From the NCBI GenBank assembly GCA_007692645.1, contig REBR01000129.1, forward strand, positions 1 through 38,028: 38,028 bases of DNA. The letters run 5' to 3'. The DNA comes from Halomonadaceae bacterium. GTDB taxonomy: Bacteria > Pseudomonadota > Gammaproteobacteria > Pseudomonadales > Oleiphilaceae. Numbering within the stretch: the first letter of the stretch is position 1; each line of letters starts with the position of its first letter. Made by a program: the position numbers and the translations under genes. The notes beneath the pieces were generated by a model. It made no database searches and had not been told where the DNA came from. It saw only the letters and a list, made by a program, of their open reading frames with translations. Positions 1 through 9,800 of the stretch are shown here, one piece after another.

Positions 1-427
1 CCCAGGGGTTGGTCACCGGGCCGTAGTAACTGGTTTCATTGGAGGAGCCCATGGCGAACTCGTCCATATTGGTCTTGCCCAGACATACCGCCCCAGCTTC
101 TTTCAACAGCCGGGTGACGGTGGCGTCGTAAGGAGGGATAAAGTTTTCCAGCATGCGCGAGCCGCAGGTGGTGCGTACCCCTTCAGTGCAGAAAATATCC
201 TTGTGGGCAAACGGGATACCGGTCCAGGGGCCAGCGTTACCGGCGGCAATGCGGGCATCCGCCGCATCCGCATCCGCCAGGGCCTGGGCTTCGGTGATGG
301 TAATAAAGCTGTTCAGGCGCGGGTTCTGGGCCTTGATCCGGTCCAGAAACAGCATGGTCAGTTCGCGGCTGCTGGTTTCGCCACTGGCCAGGGCCCGGGA
401 CAGTTCGGCAACGGTTTTCTGGAGCAT
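1..427 (-). CDS. gatA: Glutamyl/aspartyl-tRNA amidotransferase subunit A (N-terminal part, runs off window)
   Basis: This is the amidase subunit of the GatCAB complex, which converts misacylated Glu-tRNA(Gln) or Asp-tRNA(Asn) to the correct amide using ammonia released from glutamine. The frame reads leftward from ATG at 427 and is cut by the window edge after about 142 residues. The N terminus matches GatA: a helical start ([20 protein letters not shown]), then the amidase core with the motif [10 protein letters not shown]. Lys76 in that motif corresponds to the catalytic lysine of the Ser-cisSer-Lys triad. The two serines lie beyond the edge. It follows gatC by 17 bases, as in the usual gatCA(B) operon; gatB would be expected further left. 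Whether it works on Gln, Asn or both cannot be told here. Confidence 0.96.
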   Translation of the reverse strand, partial: MLQKTVAELSRALASGETSSRELTMLFLDRIKAQNPRLNSFITITEAQALADADAADARIAAGNAGPWTGIPFAHKDIFCTEGVRTTCGSRMLENFIPPYDATVTRLLKEAGAVCLGKTNMDEFAMGSSNETSYYGPVTNPW

Positions 428-444
428 ATCGGGGTCCTTTCTAT

Positions 445-732
445 TTATTCAACGACGCGGGGCACCAGGTACAGGCCGTCCTGGGTTTTCGCCGCCAGCT
501 GCTGGTAGCGCTCCCGTTGCACGGTCTCGGTCACCTCATCCGGGCGCAGCCGCTGCACCGCGTCCAGGGGGTGGGCCATGGCGGTGACGTTGTCGGTGTC
601 GGCGCTCTGCAGCTGGTCCACCAGCTGCAGAATGTTTGACAGGTCTTTTTCCAGCCCGGTCTTGGCGTCGTCATCCAGATGAATGCGCGCCAAAATGGCA
701 GCGTTTTCTATGTCCTCACGGGAGATGGCCAT
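445..732 (-). CDS. gatC: Glutamyl/aspartyl-tRNA amidotransferase subunit C
   Basis: GatC is the small subunit that wraps around and stabilises the GatA/GatB interface in the cytoplasm. The product from ATG 732 is 95 residues, the usual family length, and starts [20 protein letters not shown], the typical GatC N-terminal helix pattern. The rest ([18 protein letters not shown], then [17 protein letters not shown]) follows the family, including the His-Pro segment near residue 55-60. A start six codons upstream (750) is possible, but GGAGG lies five bases before the ATG at 732, which decides the start. It is the first gene of the gatCA unit. The next gene upstream on the same strand, an outer-membrane protein, ends 66 bases away, so read-through is possible. 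Confidence 0.96.
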   Translation of the reverse strand: MAISREDIENAAILARIHLDDDAKTGLEKDLSNILQLVDQLQSADTDNVTAMAHPLDAVQRLRPDEVTETVQRERYQQLAAKTQDGLYLVPRVVE

Positions 733-798
733 CTCGCCTCCGGATCGCAATTGAGTAAGGGTCGCTATGTTAACAGATTAAACCCGGGGCGGGAGAGC

Positions 799-2067
799 TC
801 ACAGGGGAATACTCAGGCTCAGGTTACCACCGCCAAAGGCTGCCCGGTGCAGGCGAAAGGTGGGGTTAAGGCTGATTGTTGCCCCTTCAGGGCCGCCGGG
901 CTGCCAGTTAAAGGGCAGGGTGATCTTGGCGTAGGTGCCGTTTAAATCATCAGACACCTCTTGCGGTTCATCCTGCTCGAAGGAGTTGCCCTCCACGTGG
1001 GCCACAAATACCGTGGGTTCAAAGCGCCATGCGGAAGACAGCCGCCAGCCGGTGCCAGCGAACAGCATTACTTCCCGGCGATCTGTGTGTTCCTGCTGAT
1101 TGCCGATAAAGTCACCCTCTTCACGCAAGAACAGGAACTGTCCCCCCAGGCGCAGGCGCTCTACATCGTGACCCTGCTGCCGGTACTGTACCCGGCTGCG
1201 CCAGAAGCGGCGGGTCATTTCGTTAAGCGCCGTTTGCTCCTCCAGGCGGCTGGCCCGGTCGGTGGTTTCCCCCTCTGCCAGCCATTGCCAGTGTTCATGG
1301 CTGTTGGGGTGCCAGTCCCAGGCCACACCGGCGCGGCTGTGGCGGTCACGGAAGCGGGTACCAGTGGCTCCCTGTTCCAGCGCTGTGGTGGGGGTGTGGT
1401 TGCCGTAAGCGCGCAGGCCCTGTCTGTCTGTCAGTTGCCACTGCAGCCCCAGGTAGCGGGTGATCGGGGCGGTGTTGAAACGGTCCTCATCCTGCTTGCC
1501 GTTGAGCATCTGGTCACTGAACACCAGGGCGCCATGGAGCGTCAGGCGCTCACCGGACTGCCAGGTAAATTCCGGCTGCAGGTCGATGCGGGACTTGTCG
1601 CGGATCACATCCCCCATCAGGCGGGCGCTGAAACGCTCATTCACTTGATAGCCGATGCCCACCAGATTGCGGTCATAGGTGCCGTCAAAATCTTCTGTGC
1701 GGCGGAAGCGGTACTGGAAATGCACCCCCTGGTCGAGCTCATGGGTGGTCTGAATGGCCATGTCCACAAACAGCTCGTCACTGCGGCTGCTGCCGGCAGT
1801 GCCGGTGATACCATCCTGGGGTATAACGCTGGCGGCAATGGCCCTTGGGGGGGCAAAGCTGGCCCGGTGGATAAAACTTTCTGCATTGTAATCGAATCGC
1901 CGCCCGTCAATGACCTGGTCCTGACGGAAAGGCTGAGGCTCCATGCGCAGGTCAGGGGAAAAAGCCGCCAGGGCCTGCAGCGGTGCAGCCAGAGCGGCAA
2001 CGGCGGCGACTATAAAGGCAATGAAACGTCGGTTTGAAGATCTCTGGGGTAATAATGACGACAACAT
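799..2067 (-). CDS. Predicted outer-membrane beta-barrel protein, family not recognised
   Basis: The 422-residue product begins with a signal peptide: basic residues (QRSSNRR), a hydrophobic stretch (FIAFIVAAVAALAAPLQ) and a likely cleavage at ALA-AF near residue 35. From about residue 90 to the end the sequence alternates polar and hydrophobic residues in short blocks with aromatic girdle residues (for example GVHFQYRFRRTEDFDG, NLVGIGYQVNERFSARL, FEPTVFVAHVEG). This is the pattern of a transmembrane beta-barrel of perhaps 14-16 strands. The last strand ends LSLSIPL rather than with Phe or Tyr. I do not recognise the family, so no function is given. ATG 2067 has GGAAA about seven bases upstream. 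The gene sits between gatC (same strand) and mreB (divergent), a place where relatives have no such gene. It could be a capsule, lipid or porin-like barrel. Confidence 0.8.
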   Translation of the reverse strand: MLSSLLPQRSSNRRFIAFIVAAVAALAAPLQALAAFSPDLRMEPQPFRQDQVIDGRRFDYNAESFIHRASFAPPRAIAASVIPQDGITGTAGSSRSDELFVDMAIQTTHELDQGVHFQYRFRRTEDFDGTYDRNLVGIGYQVNERFSARLMGDVIRDKSRIDLQPEFTWQSGERLTLHGALVFSDQMLNGKQDEDRFNTAPITRYLGLQWQLTDRQGLRAYGNHTPTTALEQGATGTRFRDRHSRAGVAWDWHPNSHEHWQWLAEGETTDRASRLEEQTALNEMTRRFWRSRVQYRQQGHDVERLRLGGQFLFLREEGDFIGNQQEHTDRREVMLFAGTGWRLSSAWRFEPTVFVAHVEGNSFEQDEPQEVSDDLNGTYAKITLPFNWQPGGPEGATISLNPTFRLHRAAFGGGNLSLSIPL

Positions 2068-2100
2068 GGTGAGTTTCCGGGGGCGAATATGGGAGCACTA

Positions 2101-2128
2101 TTTGACCATAGGGCGCTGGCGGGTCAAA
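2101..2128. promoter_or_regulatory. Inverted repeat, possible operator, in the mreB / barrel-gene divergent region
   Basis: TTTGACC at 2101-2107 is repeated in inverse as GGTCAAA at 2122-2128. The arms are seven bases and perfect, and the spacer is 14 bases, so the half-site centres are 21 bases apart, about two helical turns. It lies 34 bases upstream of the barrel-gene start and about 145 bases upstream of mreB. Each arm also contains TTGACC, a -35-like hexamer facing outward or inward, but no good -10 was found at the right distance. The binding protein is unknown. Confidence 0.4.
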
Positions 2129-2213
2129 GGGGCAGGTGGTATCGCCTTGCCTGAAAACCCGGCCACTGCTAAAGTTGCGGCACCATCGTGACGTCCTGAT
2201 GCGCTTACCTTGA

Positions 2214-3317
<1,104 letters not shown>

Positions 3318-3393
3318 ACGTTAAAGCTCCCCGCCGACTGTACTGACCACACCCCAGGCTGGCGTGGGTGACTGAAACGACGGAGAGAGTCTC

Positions 3394-4281
3394 ATCAGTA
3401 ATCTCTTTTCCAAAGACCCGGTGCTGGGCACACGGGTGTTGCTGGCAGTGCTGCTGTCTGCAGCACTGATGGCCGGTGACCGCTATTCCCCTGTGGGTGA
3501 TCATTTGCGTAGCTGGCTGACTAACGGGCTGGCGCCGGTTTATTGGCTAGGGCACACCCCATCCCGGGTCGGCGGTTGGCTAAGCACCATCAGCACCAGC
3601 CGGGAAGACCTGATTGAAGAAAACGCCGCCCTGCAGTCCCGTATGCTGGTGCTTGAGCGGCGCTCCCAGCGTTATGCCTCATTGGCAGCAGAAAATAACC
3701 GGTTACGGGAATTGCTCAGCTCCTCAGCCGCTCTGGATGACAGTGTCATGGTGGCGGATATCATCGGTGTTACCCCTGACCCCTTTACCCATGAAGTGAT
3801 ACTCGATAAAGGCAGCCGTGACGGCGTCCGCCCGGGTCAGGCAATACTGGACGCGGGTGGGCTGATGGGGCAAGTGGTGCACAGCAGCGCTTTTTCTTCC
3901 CGGGTGGTGCTGATTTCTGACAACAGCCATGCGGTGCCGGTAGAGGTGAATCGTAGCGGTGCCCGGGCGGTGTTGCTGGGAACCGGAGACCGTAATGTGT
4001 TGGAACTGGCCCATGTACCGGACACCATGGATATCCAGGAAGGGGATCTGCTGGTGAGTTCCGGCCTTGGCGGGCGCTTTCCCCAGGGCTACCCGGTAGC
4101 CACTATCAGTAGTATCGAATACAACCCCGGCGCCCCTTTTGCCCGGGTCCGGGCTCAGCCCATGGCCTCTCTGGATAGCAGTCGCATGGTGCTGGTGGTG
4201 TTTACGCCGGAATCCCGCCGCCTTGCCAGCCCAGAGGATCAGCGGGAAACATCCGCTGACGCCAGTATGGAGGATAACTGA
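3394..4281 (+). CDS. mreC: Rod-shape-determining protein MreC, apparent ATC start
   Basis: MreC is a bitopic inner-membrane protein whose periplasmic part links MreB with the elongation synthases. The frame holds a membrane segment (VLLAVLLSAALMAG), a coiled coil around residues 65-105 (EENAALQSRMLVLERRSQRY) and the two beta-domains of the family (GSRDGVRPGQAIL, LVSSGLGGRFPQGYP). The start is odd. The nearest usual codon is GTG 3421, which has no ribosome site and removes the conserved LFSKDPVLGTR-type N terminus. The frame is open back to a stop at 3373, and the only codons next to a good site (GGAGAG, 3382-3387) are ATC at 3394, six bases away, and CTC at 3391. I therefore place the start at ATC 3394 (295 residues). 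The safe minimum is 3421-4281 (286 residues). A sequencing error turning ATG into ATC is the main alternative. Confidence 0.93.
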   Translation: MSNLFSKDPVLGTRVLLAVLLSAALMAGDRYSPVGDHLRSWLTNGLAPVYWLGHTPSRVGGWLSTISTSREDLIEENAALQSRMLVLERRSQRYASLAAENNRLRELLSSSAALDDSVMVADIIGVTPDPFTHEVILDKGSRDGVRPGQAILDAGGLMGQVVHSSAFSSRVVLISDNSHAVPVEVNRSGARAVLLGTGDRNVLELAHVPDTMDIQEGDLLVSSGLGGRFPQGYPVATISSIEYNPGAPFARVRAQPMASLDSSRMVLVVFTPESRRLASPEDQRETSADASMEDN

Positions 4282-4283
4282 GC

Positions 4284-4763
4284 ATGGTGCTGCGAGCCGT
4301 CAATTATCCGCTATTCCTGCTGACCGTGCTGGTGGCGCTGGTAGCGAGTATTTCCCTGTTTCCTGAAAGCTGGGTCATGTGGCGCCCGCAATGGCTGGCC
4401 ATGCTGGTGATTTACTGGGTGCTGCGGGCGCCCCATCGGTTTGGCATTCTTACCGCCTGGTCCCTGGGACTGCTACTGGATGTGCTGAATGCCAGCATGC
4501 TTGGGGTGCACGCCATGTCCCTTTCCCTGATTGCGGCACTGGTAATGACTGCGCATCAGCGGCTGCAGATGTACCCCTTGCCGCAACAATGCCTGGTGAT
4601 CTTCCTCTTTATTGGCCTTGGGCAGATGCTGGTGCATTTTCTGCACCAGTTGCTGGGGCTGCCCCGTGGCGGTTTTGATTACCTTTTTCCGGCCTTTACC
4701 AGCGCTCTGGTGTGGCCAGTGTTTCTGGTGCTGATGGATGGCACTAACCGGAAGCTGTCATGA
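4284..4763 (+). CDS. mreD: Rod-shape-determining membrane protein MreD
   Basis: MreD is the polytopic inner-membrane partner of MreC in the elongation complex. The 159-residue product is hydrophobic with about five to six membrane segments, for example YPLFLLTVLVALVASISLF, WLAMLVIYWVL, LGLLLDVLNASMLGVHAMSLSLIAALVM and a C-terminal segment ALVWPVFLVLMDG. The sequence FGILTAWSLGLLLDVLNASMLGVHA is typical of the family. It starts two bases after the mreC stop, and its own stop overlaps the maf start (ATGATGA at 4760-4766), so the genes are translationally coupled. Confidence 0.95.
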   Translation: MVLRAVNYPLFLLTVLVALVASISLFPESWVMWRPQWLAMLVIYWVLRAPHRFGILTAWSLGLLLDVLNASMLGVHAMSLSLIAALVMTAHQRLQMYPLPQQCLVIFLFIGLGQMLVHFLHQLLGLPRGGFDYLFPAFTSALVWPVFLVLMDGTNRKLS

Positions 4764-5356
4764 TGAAGCTGTTACTGGCCTCCGGGTCGCCACGGCGACG
4801 GGAGTTGTTGCAGCAGATGGGGCTGACCTTTACCGTGGCGCCGGTGGATCTGGATGAAACGCCACGGCCCGGGGAAGCGCCCCGGCACTATGTGCGGCGC
4901 ATGGCCCTGGAAAAGGCCCAGGCAGCACAGGCCCGGGCCACCGAGGCCCTGGTGCTTGCCGCCGACACCAGCGTTATTCTGGAGCAACAGATTCTCGGTA
5001 AACCGGACAATGACCAACAGGCTGCAGCCATGCTGCAGCAACTGTCGGGTCGCAGCCATCAGGTGATGACAGCAGTGGCACTGGCGGGGCCAGGGGGATT
5101 TCTGCAAGACTGTCTGGTAGTGACTGAGGTTCAGTTTTGCCCTTTGAGTGATGACCAGATCCATGCCTACCTGGCCACCGGTGAACACCGGGACAAGGCC
5201 GGTGCCTACGCCATTCAGGGCCGGGGCGGTATTTTCGTACAGCACCTGAGCGGCAGCTATAGTGCTGTGGTTGGGTTACCCTTACAGGAAACAGCCGGGC
5301 TACTGGCCAAGGCCGGTCAGCCTGCATGGCAGGATTGGGAGTTGACCCATGAGTGA
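4760..5356 (+). CDS. maf: Maf-type dTTP/UTP pyrophosphatase
   Basis: Maf proteins hydrolyse non-canonical or surplus nucleoside triphosphates to monophosphates. The 198-residue product begins LLLASGSPRRRELLQQMGL, the signature of the family, followed by the ALEKAQ, LVLAADTSVILEQQILGKP and LSGRSHQVMTAVAL blocks and the C-terminal DKAGAYAIQGRGG and GSYSAVVGLPL motifs. Overall it resembles E. coli YhdE (dTTP/UTP specific) more than YceF. The start can be ATG 4760 or the adjacent ATG 4763, and the first overlaps the mreD stop. The last bases overlap the start of rng (5349). The mreBCD-maf-rng order is conserved in gammaproteobacteria. Confidence 0.95.
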   Translation: MMKLLLASGSPRRRELLQQMGLTFTVAPVDLDETPRPGEAPRHYVRRMALEKAQAAQARATEALVLAADTSVILEQQILGKPDNDQQAAAMLQQLSGRSHQVMTAVALAGPGGFLQDCLVVTEVQFCPLSDDQIHAYLATGEHRDKAGAYAIQGRGGIFVQHLSGSYSAVVGLPLQETAGLLAKAGQPAWQDWELTHE

Positions 5357-6821
5357 GGAAATCCTGATAAACGTGACACCGGTAGAGACCCGGGTGGCAC
5401 TGATTGAAAACGGCATGCTGCAGGAAGCCTATATTGAGCGCACTGGCCGCAAGGGCATTGTGGGCAATATTTATAAGGGCCGGGTGGTGCGGGTTTTGCC
5501 AGGAATGGAAGCGGCCTTCGTGGATGTGGGGCTTGAGCGGGCTGCCTTTATCCATGCCTCAGATGTCATCAGCCTGGGTCCTGATCCGGAGGCGGTGCCC
5601 CGCCCGGTGCCGGATATCCGTACCCTGTTGCGGGAAGGCCAGTCCATTGTGGTGCAGGTGACCAAAGACCCCATTGGCAGCAAAGGTGCCCGGCTGACCA
5701 CGCAGATCTCCATACCCTCCCGTTATCTGGTGTACATGCCCGCTGTCAGCCATGTGGGGGTATCCCAGCGGATTGAAGATGAGGCAGAGCGGGAGCGTCT
5801 TAAGGGCTTGATTCAGGCTGCAGCGGCGGAGCATGGCCTGGATACTGGCGGTTATATCATTCGCACTGCAGCGGAAGGTGCCGGCAGTGAGGAAATTCTT
5901 CAGGATATGGCTTACCTGAACCGCATATCCGGTTCTATTCTGGCCCGTTCAGAGAATGTCTCTGCGCCGGGGGTGATTTATGAAGACCTGCCGCTGTTTA
6001 TTCGTACGGTGCGGGACCTGATGCGACCACAGACAGAAAAAATCCGCATTGATTCCCGGGAGAGCTTTGCCCGGGTGGTGGAGTTTGCCGACCAGTTTGT
6101 GGTTGGTCTGCGGGATCAGATTGAGTACTACCCGGGGGAGCGTCCCCTGTTTGATCTGTACAGTGTTGAGGACGAAATCCAGAAAGCCCTGAGCCGCAAG
6201 GTGCAGCTCAAGTCCGGGGGTTACGTAATTATTGACCAGACCGAAGCCATGACCACCATTGATATCAATACCGGCGGTTTTGTAGGTCACCGTAATCTGG
6301 AAGAGACCATTTTCAAGACCAACCTGGAGGCGGCCAGAGCCATCAGCCGTCAGCTGCGCCTGCGTAATCTGGGGGGGATCATCATTATCGATTTTATCGA
6401 TATGGAGGATGCTGAGCACCAGCGCCAGGTGTTGCGCATGCTGGAGAAAATGGTGGAGCGGGACCATGCCCGCACCCGCATTACCGGGGTGTCTGAACTG
6501 GGGTTGGTGGAAATGACCCGCAAGCGCACCACAGAGAGTCTTGGGCAGTTACTCTGTGAGTCCTGCCCGGTGTGCGACGGCCGGGGTTTTCTGAAAACCC
6601 CGGAAACGGTCTGTTATGAGATCTTCCGGGAAATTCTCCGGGTGAACCGGGCCTATGAGGCAGAAAGCTACCTGGTTATGGCGTCACAGGTGGTGGTGGA
6701 TCGCCTGGTGGACGAAGAGTCTGACAATGTTGCTGATCTGGAAAGCTTTATCGGCAAGACAGTCCGTTTTCAGGTGGAGCTGGTTTACAGTCAGGAGCAA
6801 TACGATGTGGTGCTGTTGTAG
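5349..6821 (+). CDS. rng: Ribonuclease G
   Basis: RNase G is a single-strand endoribonuclease of the RNase E/G family that matures the 5' end of 16S rRNA and degrades some mRNAs. The 490-residue product has the usual length and no RNase E-type C-terminal scaffold. An S1 RNA-binding domain spans roughly residues 38-128 (GNIYKGRVVRVLPGMEAAFV onward). Catalytic aspartates lie in TTIDINTGGFVG (Asp305) and IIIIDFIDMED (Asp348), matching Asp304 and Asp347 of the E. coli enzyme. The zinc-link cysteines are seen in CESCPVC (403-409). ATG 5349 overlaps the end of maf by eight bases and has GAG-rich sequence upstream. A run of seven G lies near 6371 in the coding sequence. Confidence 0.97.
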   Translation: MSEEILINVTPVETRVALIENGMLQEAYIERTGRKGIVGNIYKGRVVRVLPGMEAAFVDVGLERAAFIHASDVISLGPDPEAVPRPVPDIRTLLREGQSIVVQVTKDPIGSKGARLTTQISIPSRYLVYMPAVSHVGVSQRIEDEAERERLKGLIQAAAAEHGLDTGGYIIRTAAEGAGSEEILQDMAYLNRISGSILARSENVSAPGVIYEDLPLFIRTVRDLMRPQTEKIRIDSRESFARVVEFADQFVVGLRDQIEYYPGERPLFDLYSVEDEIQKALSRKVQLKSGGYVIIDQTEAMTTIDINTGGFVGHRNLEETIFKTNLEAARAISRQLRLRNLGGIIIIDFIDMEDAEHQRQVLRMLEKMVERDHARTRITGVSELGLVEMTRKRTTESLGQLLCESCPVCDGRGFLKTPETVCYEIFREILRVNRAYEAESYLVMASQVVVDRLVDEESDNVADLESFIGKTVRFQVELVYSQEQYDVVLL

Positions 6822-6834
6822 GCAACACTAAATC

Positions 6835-9800
6835 ATGACAAACGAACGCACCATCACCATGAGTCGGGGTCAGCGGCTGTTACGCCAGGTGGCCAATCTG
6901 GTGTGGGGGCTGACCCTGCTGGCACTGTTACTGGTGGCCCTGTATGTGGGCCTTGGCCGGCAAATGATGGCCAACCTGCACCATTATACCGAACAACTGG
7001 AATACACCATTGCCAGCCAGATCGGCCGGCCCGTCTCCATTGATCAGCTCAGTGGCAGTTGGCGGGGGCTTGACCCTGTGGTGTCGGTTTCCGGTTTACA
7101 GATACTCAGCCGGGACGGGACCGATGTTGCCGCCACCCTGGGTGATATCAGCCTTCGCCTGGACAGCCGTGTCAGCCTGCAGCGCCTGCGACTGGTGTTT
7201 AGCCAGTTCTCGGTCACTGATGCGGACCTTAAGGTAATACAGCAGGAAGAGGGTCTTATTGGGGTGTCAGGGTTGTGGATGCCTGAGCGGGAGCTTGCCC
7301 CTTTGCTGGAGGGGCTCCCGGAGGTGCCTACCGCCACCCTGGAGGCCCGGGTGCAAGGCTGGCTTAATGATCTGGGGCGGATACTCCATGAGCCTTCAGT
7401 GCAGGTGAATAACCTGACCCTGACCCTGGCGGTGGCCGGCGAGCCAGAAGAGCACTTCGTTCTGCCCCAGGCTGACCTGACCTTTCGCCGTGGCCTGTTC
7501 CGGGCCAGCGGCCATTTACAGCGCAGCGATGGCAATCAGCGCCTGGCCTTGTTTGCCCTGGAGGGGCGACACTTCTTTGCCGGGGAATTTGACGGTCAGG
7601 CCTATGTGCAGTTGTCTTCTGAACGGCTGTTTGATGCCCTGTTGCGCCGCTACCAGTGGCAGCGCCTGGGCATAGAGGGTCTGGAGGTGGATGCCCAGGC
7701 CTGGTTGCAGTTTCAGGGTGGTCGGCCGGTTGAGGCAGTGGCCACCCTGGATCTGCCGTATCTGGCGGTTTCCGCCCCGGGAGGGGCCCTGTCCCCCCTG
7801 GAAGATCTGGGCATGACCCTGGGCTGGCGGCGCCAGGGTCATGGCTGGCAGGCCAGTATTAATGAGCTGCATTACCGTTGGCAGGATCAGACCATGCTGC
7901 CGGCATCGGGTCTGGTAACCCGGGATGGTGAAGGGCTTGAAATTGCCGTAGATCAGCTGGACGCGGGACCGTTATCGCGCCTGTTGGCGGCGACGGGTCT
8001 GTTGCCGGTTCGGGCTGACGAGGAAATGGTTGAGCGGGACCCCCGTGGCCGTGTGCGTAACCTGGCCCTGACACTGCCGGATGAGAAACCCTGGAGCTTT
8101 GCTGCAGAGCTGGATCAGGTGAACGTCCTGCCTTACGGTGGCACGCCTGGGGCTGAAGAGCTCAGCGGTCTGCTGCGCCTGGGTGCCAGTGGCGGTGAAG
8201 TCAGGCTGCGCCCTGGCCCGGTAAAGGTGGACTACCCCCAGCTGTTTGCTGGGCCCTGGCAATTTGACCATGTCAGTGGCCGGGTCAGCTGGCAGCGGCG
8301 GGGGGATCAGTTTCTGGTAGGCAGCCATGATCTGTATGGCCGGCACCCCACCGGGGCGCGTTTTTCCGTGGGCTTTCTGCTGCGACTGGACCCCCATGAT
8401 GAAAATACGGTGTCTCTGCAGGTGGGGGTGGCGGATGGCCACTCTGATCTGCTGGCAGACTTTGTGCCGGCAGGGGTAATTCCCGGGGAACTCTATGATT
8501 TCCTGTCTCAGCAGATTGTCGATACCCCCATTCCCTGGGGCTGGTACTTCGGCCACGGCACCCTTGAGCCGGATCTGGAGCACCCTGCTTTTACCTCTTC
8601 CATGATTTACCAGTTTGAACAGGGGCAGCTGGATTATCTGGACCTGATGCCGCCCCTTGAAGAGGCCTGGGGGGAAGTGCAGGTGCATAACGCCCATGCG
8701 CGCATTGAGTTGGCTCGGGGCAAGGTTGGCGCAACCCCCCTGGAGCCAAGCCGGGTAGAGGTCATCCCCACTGAGGCAGGGCCAAAAGTCACCATTGACA
8801 CCGGAACCCGGGTGCAGGGGGAGCTGTTGACTGAGATATGGCTAAGACAGAGTCCCTTGATGACGTATACCGGTGAATGGCTGCAGGACATGACCCTGAC
8901 GGGAGGACTGGATCTGGGTTTACAGCTGGACATCTACCTGGGTCAGGAACGGCCCCCTGGCATTCGTTTCCAGGCAGAGCTGGATCAGGCAGAACTGAGC
9001 CATAAACCCAGCGGGTTAGTCTGGCAGCAGCTCACGGGTGCACTGGATTACGATGTGGAGCGGGGGTTTAAGGAATCCCGCCTGGAGGGCAGCTTCAAAG
9101 ACTCCCCGGTCACTCTGGAACTGACCCCAAGTGAAGAAGGCCTGGCTGAAATCCACCAGCGGGGGGGGATGCCCCTGGCCAGTCTTTCCCGCTGGCTTGA
9201 ATGGCCATTTCCGGGAATCGCTGGCAGCCTGGATTATCACCTGGCCCTGATGCTTTCCCAGACCCCCGGTTTTCGCTTCGAGGCGGATCTGCAGTCATTG
9301 GGCTCCCGTTGGCCTGCGCCTCTGGATAAGCGGATCGGGGAAAGAGAAACCCTGCAGGTCAGTGGCTCATCCCCCGCTCCGGGCCAGTGGGAAATCCAGG
9401 GAAACTGGCAGCAACGTCTGGCCGCCCGCCTGAGATGGCAGGATGGTGCCATGGAGCGGGCCAGCCTGGCTTTGGGTACTGGCGCCACGGCTTTACCGGA
9501 GACGCCGGGGCTGCATGTGCTGGGTGCTGTACCCTCTATCCATATTGATCAATGGCGTGAAGCCTTAACCTGGTTGGTGGCGGCGGCTGATGAAGAGCAG
9601 GGGCAGAATGCAACAGCACCGGGGGATGAAGCTGCAGCGGATACGGGTAGCTGGCAACCGGATACCCTGCCACCCTGGTTCCGTTCACTGAACCTGTCGA
9701 CCCAGCGCCTGTCGTTTCTGAACCGGGAGCTGGGGCCTATGGCCCTGGTGGCTGAGCCCGATGACAATGAACTTTGGCGGCTGTCACTTCAGGGTGACAG

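Noticed and set aside
961-2037. Plus-strand open frame of 358 codons opposite the barrel gene
   Set aside because: Composition is not protein-like, it lacks a ribosome site, and the minus-strand frame has a clear signal peptide and barrel pattern.
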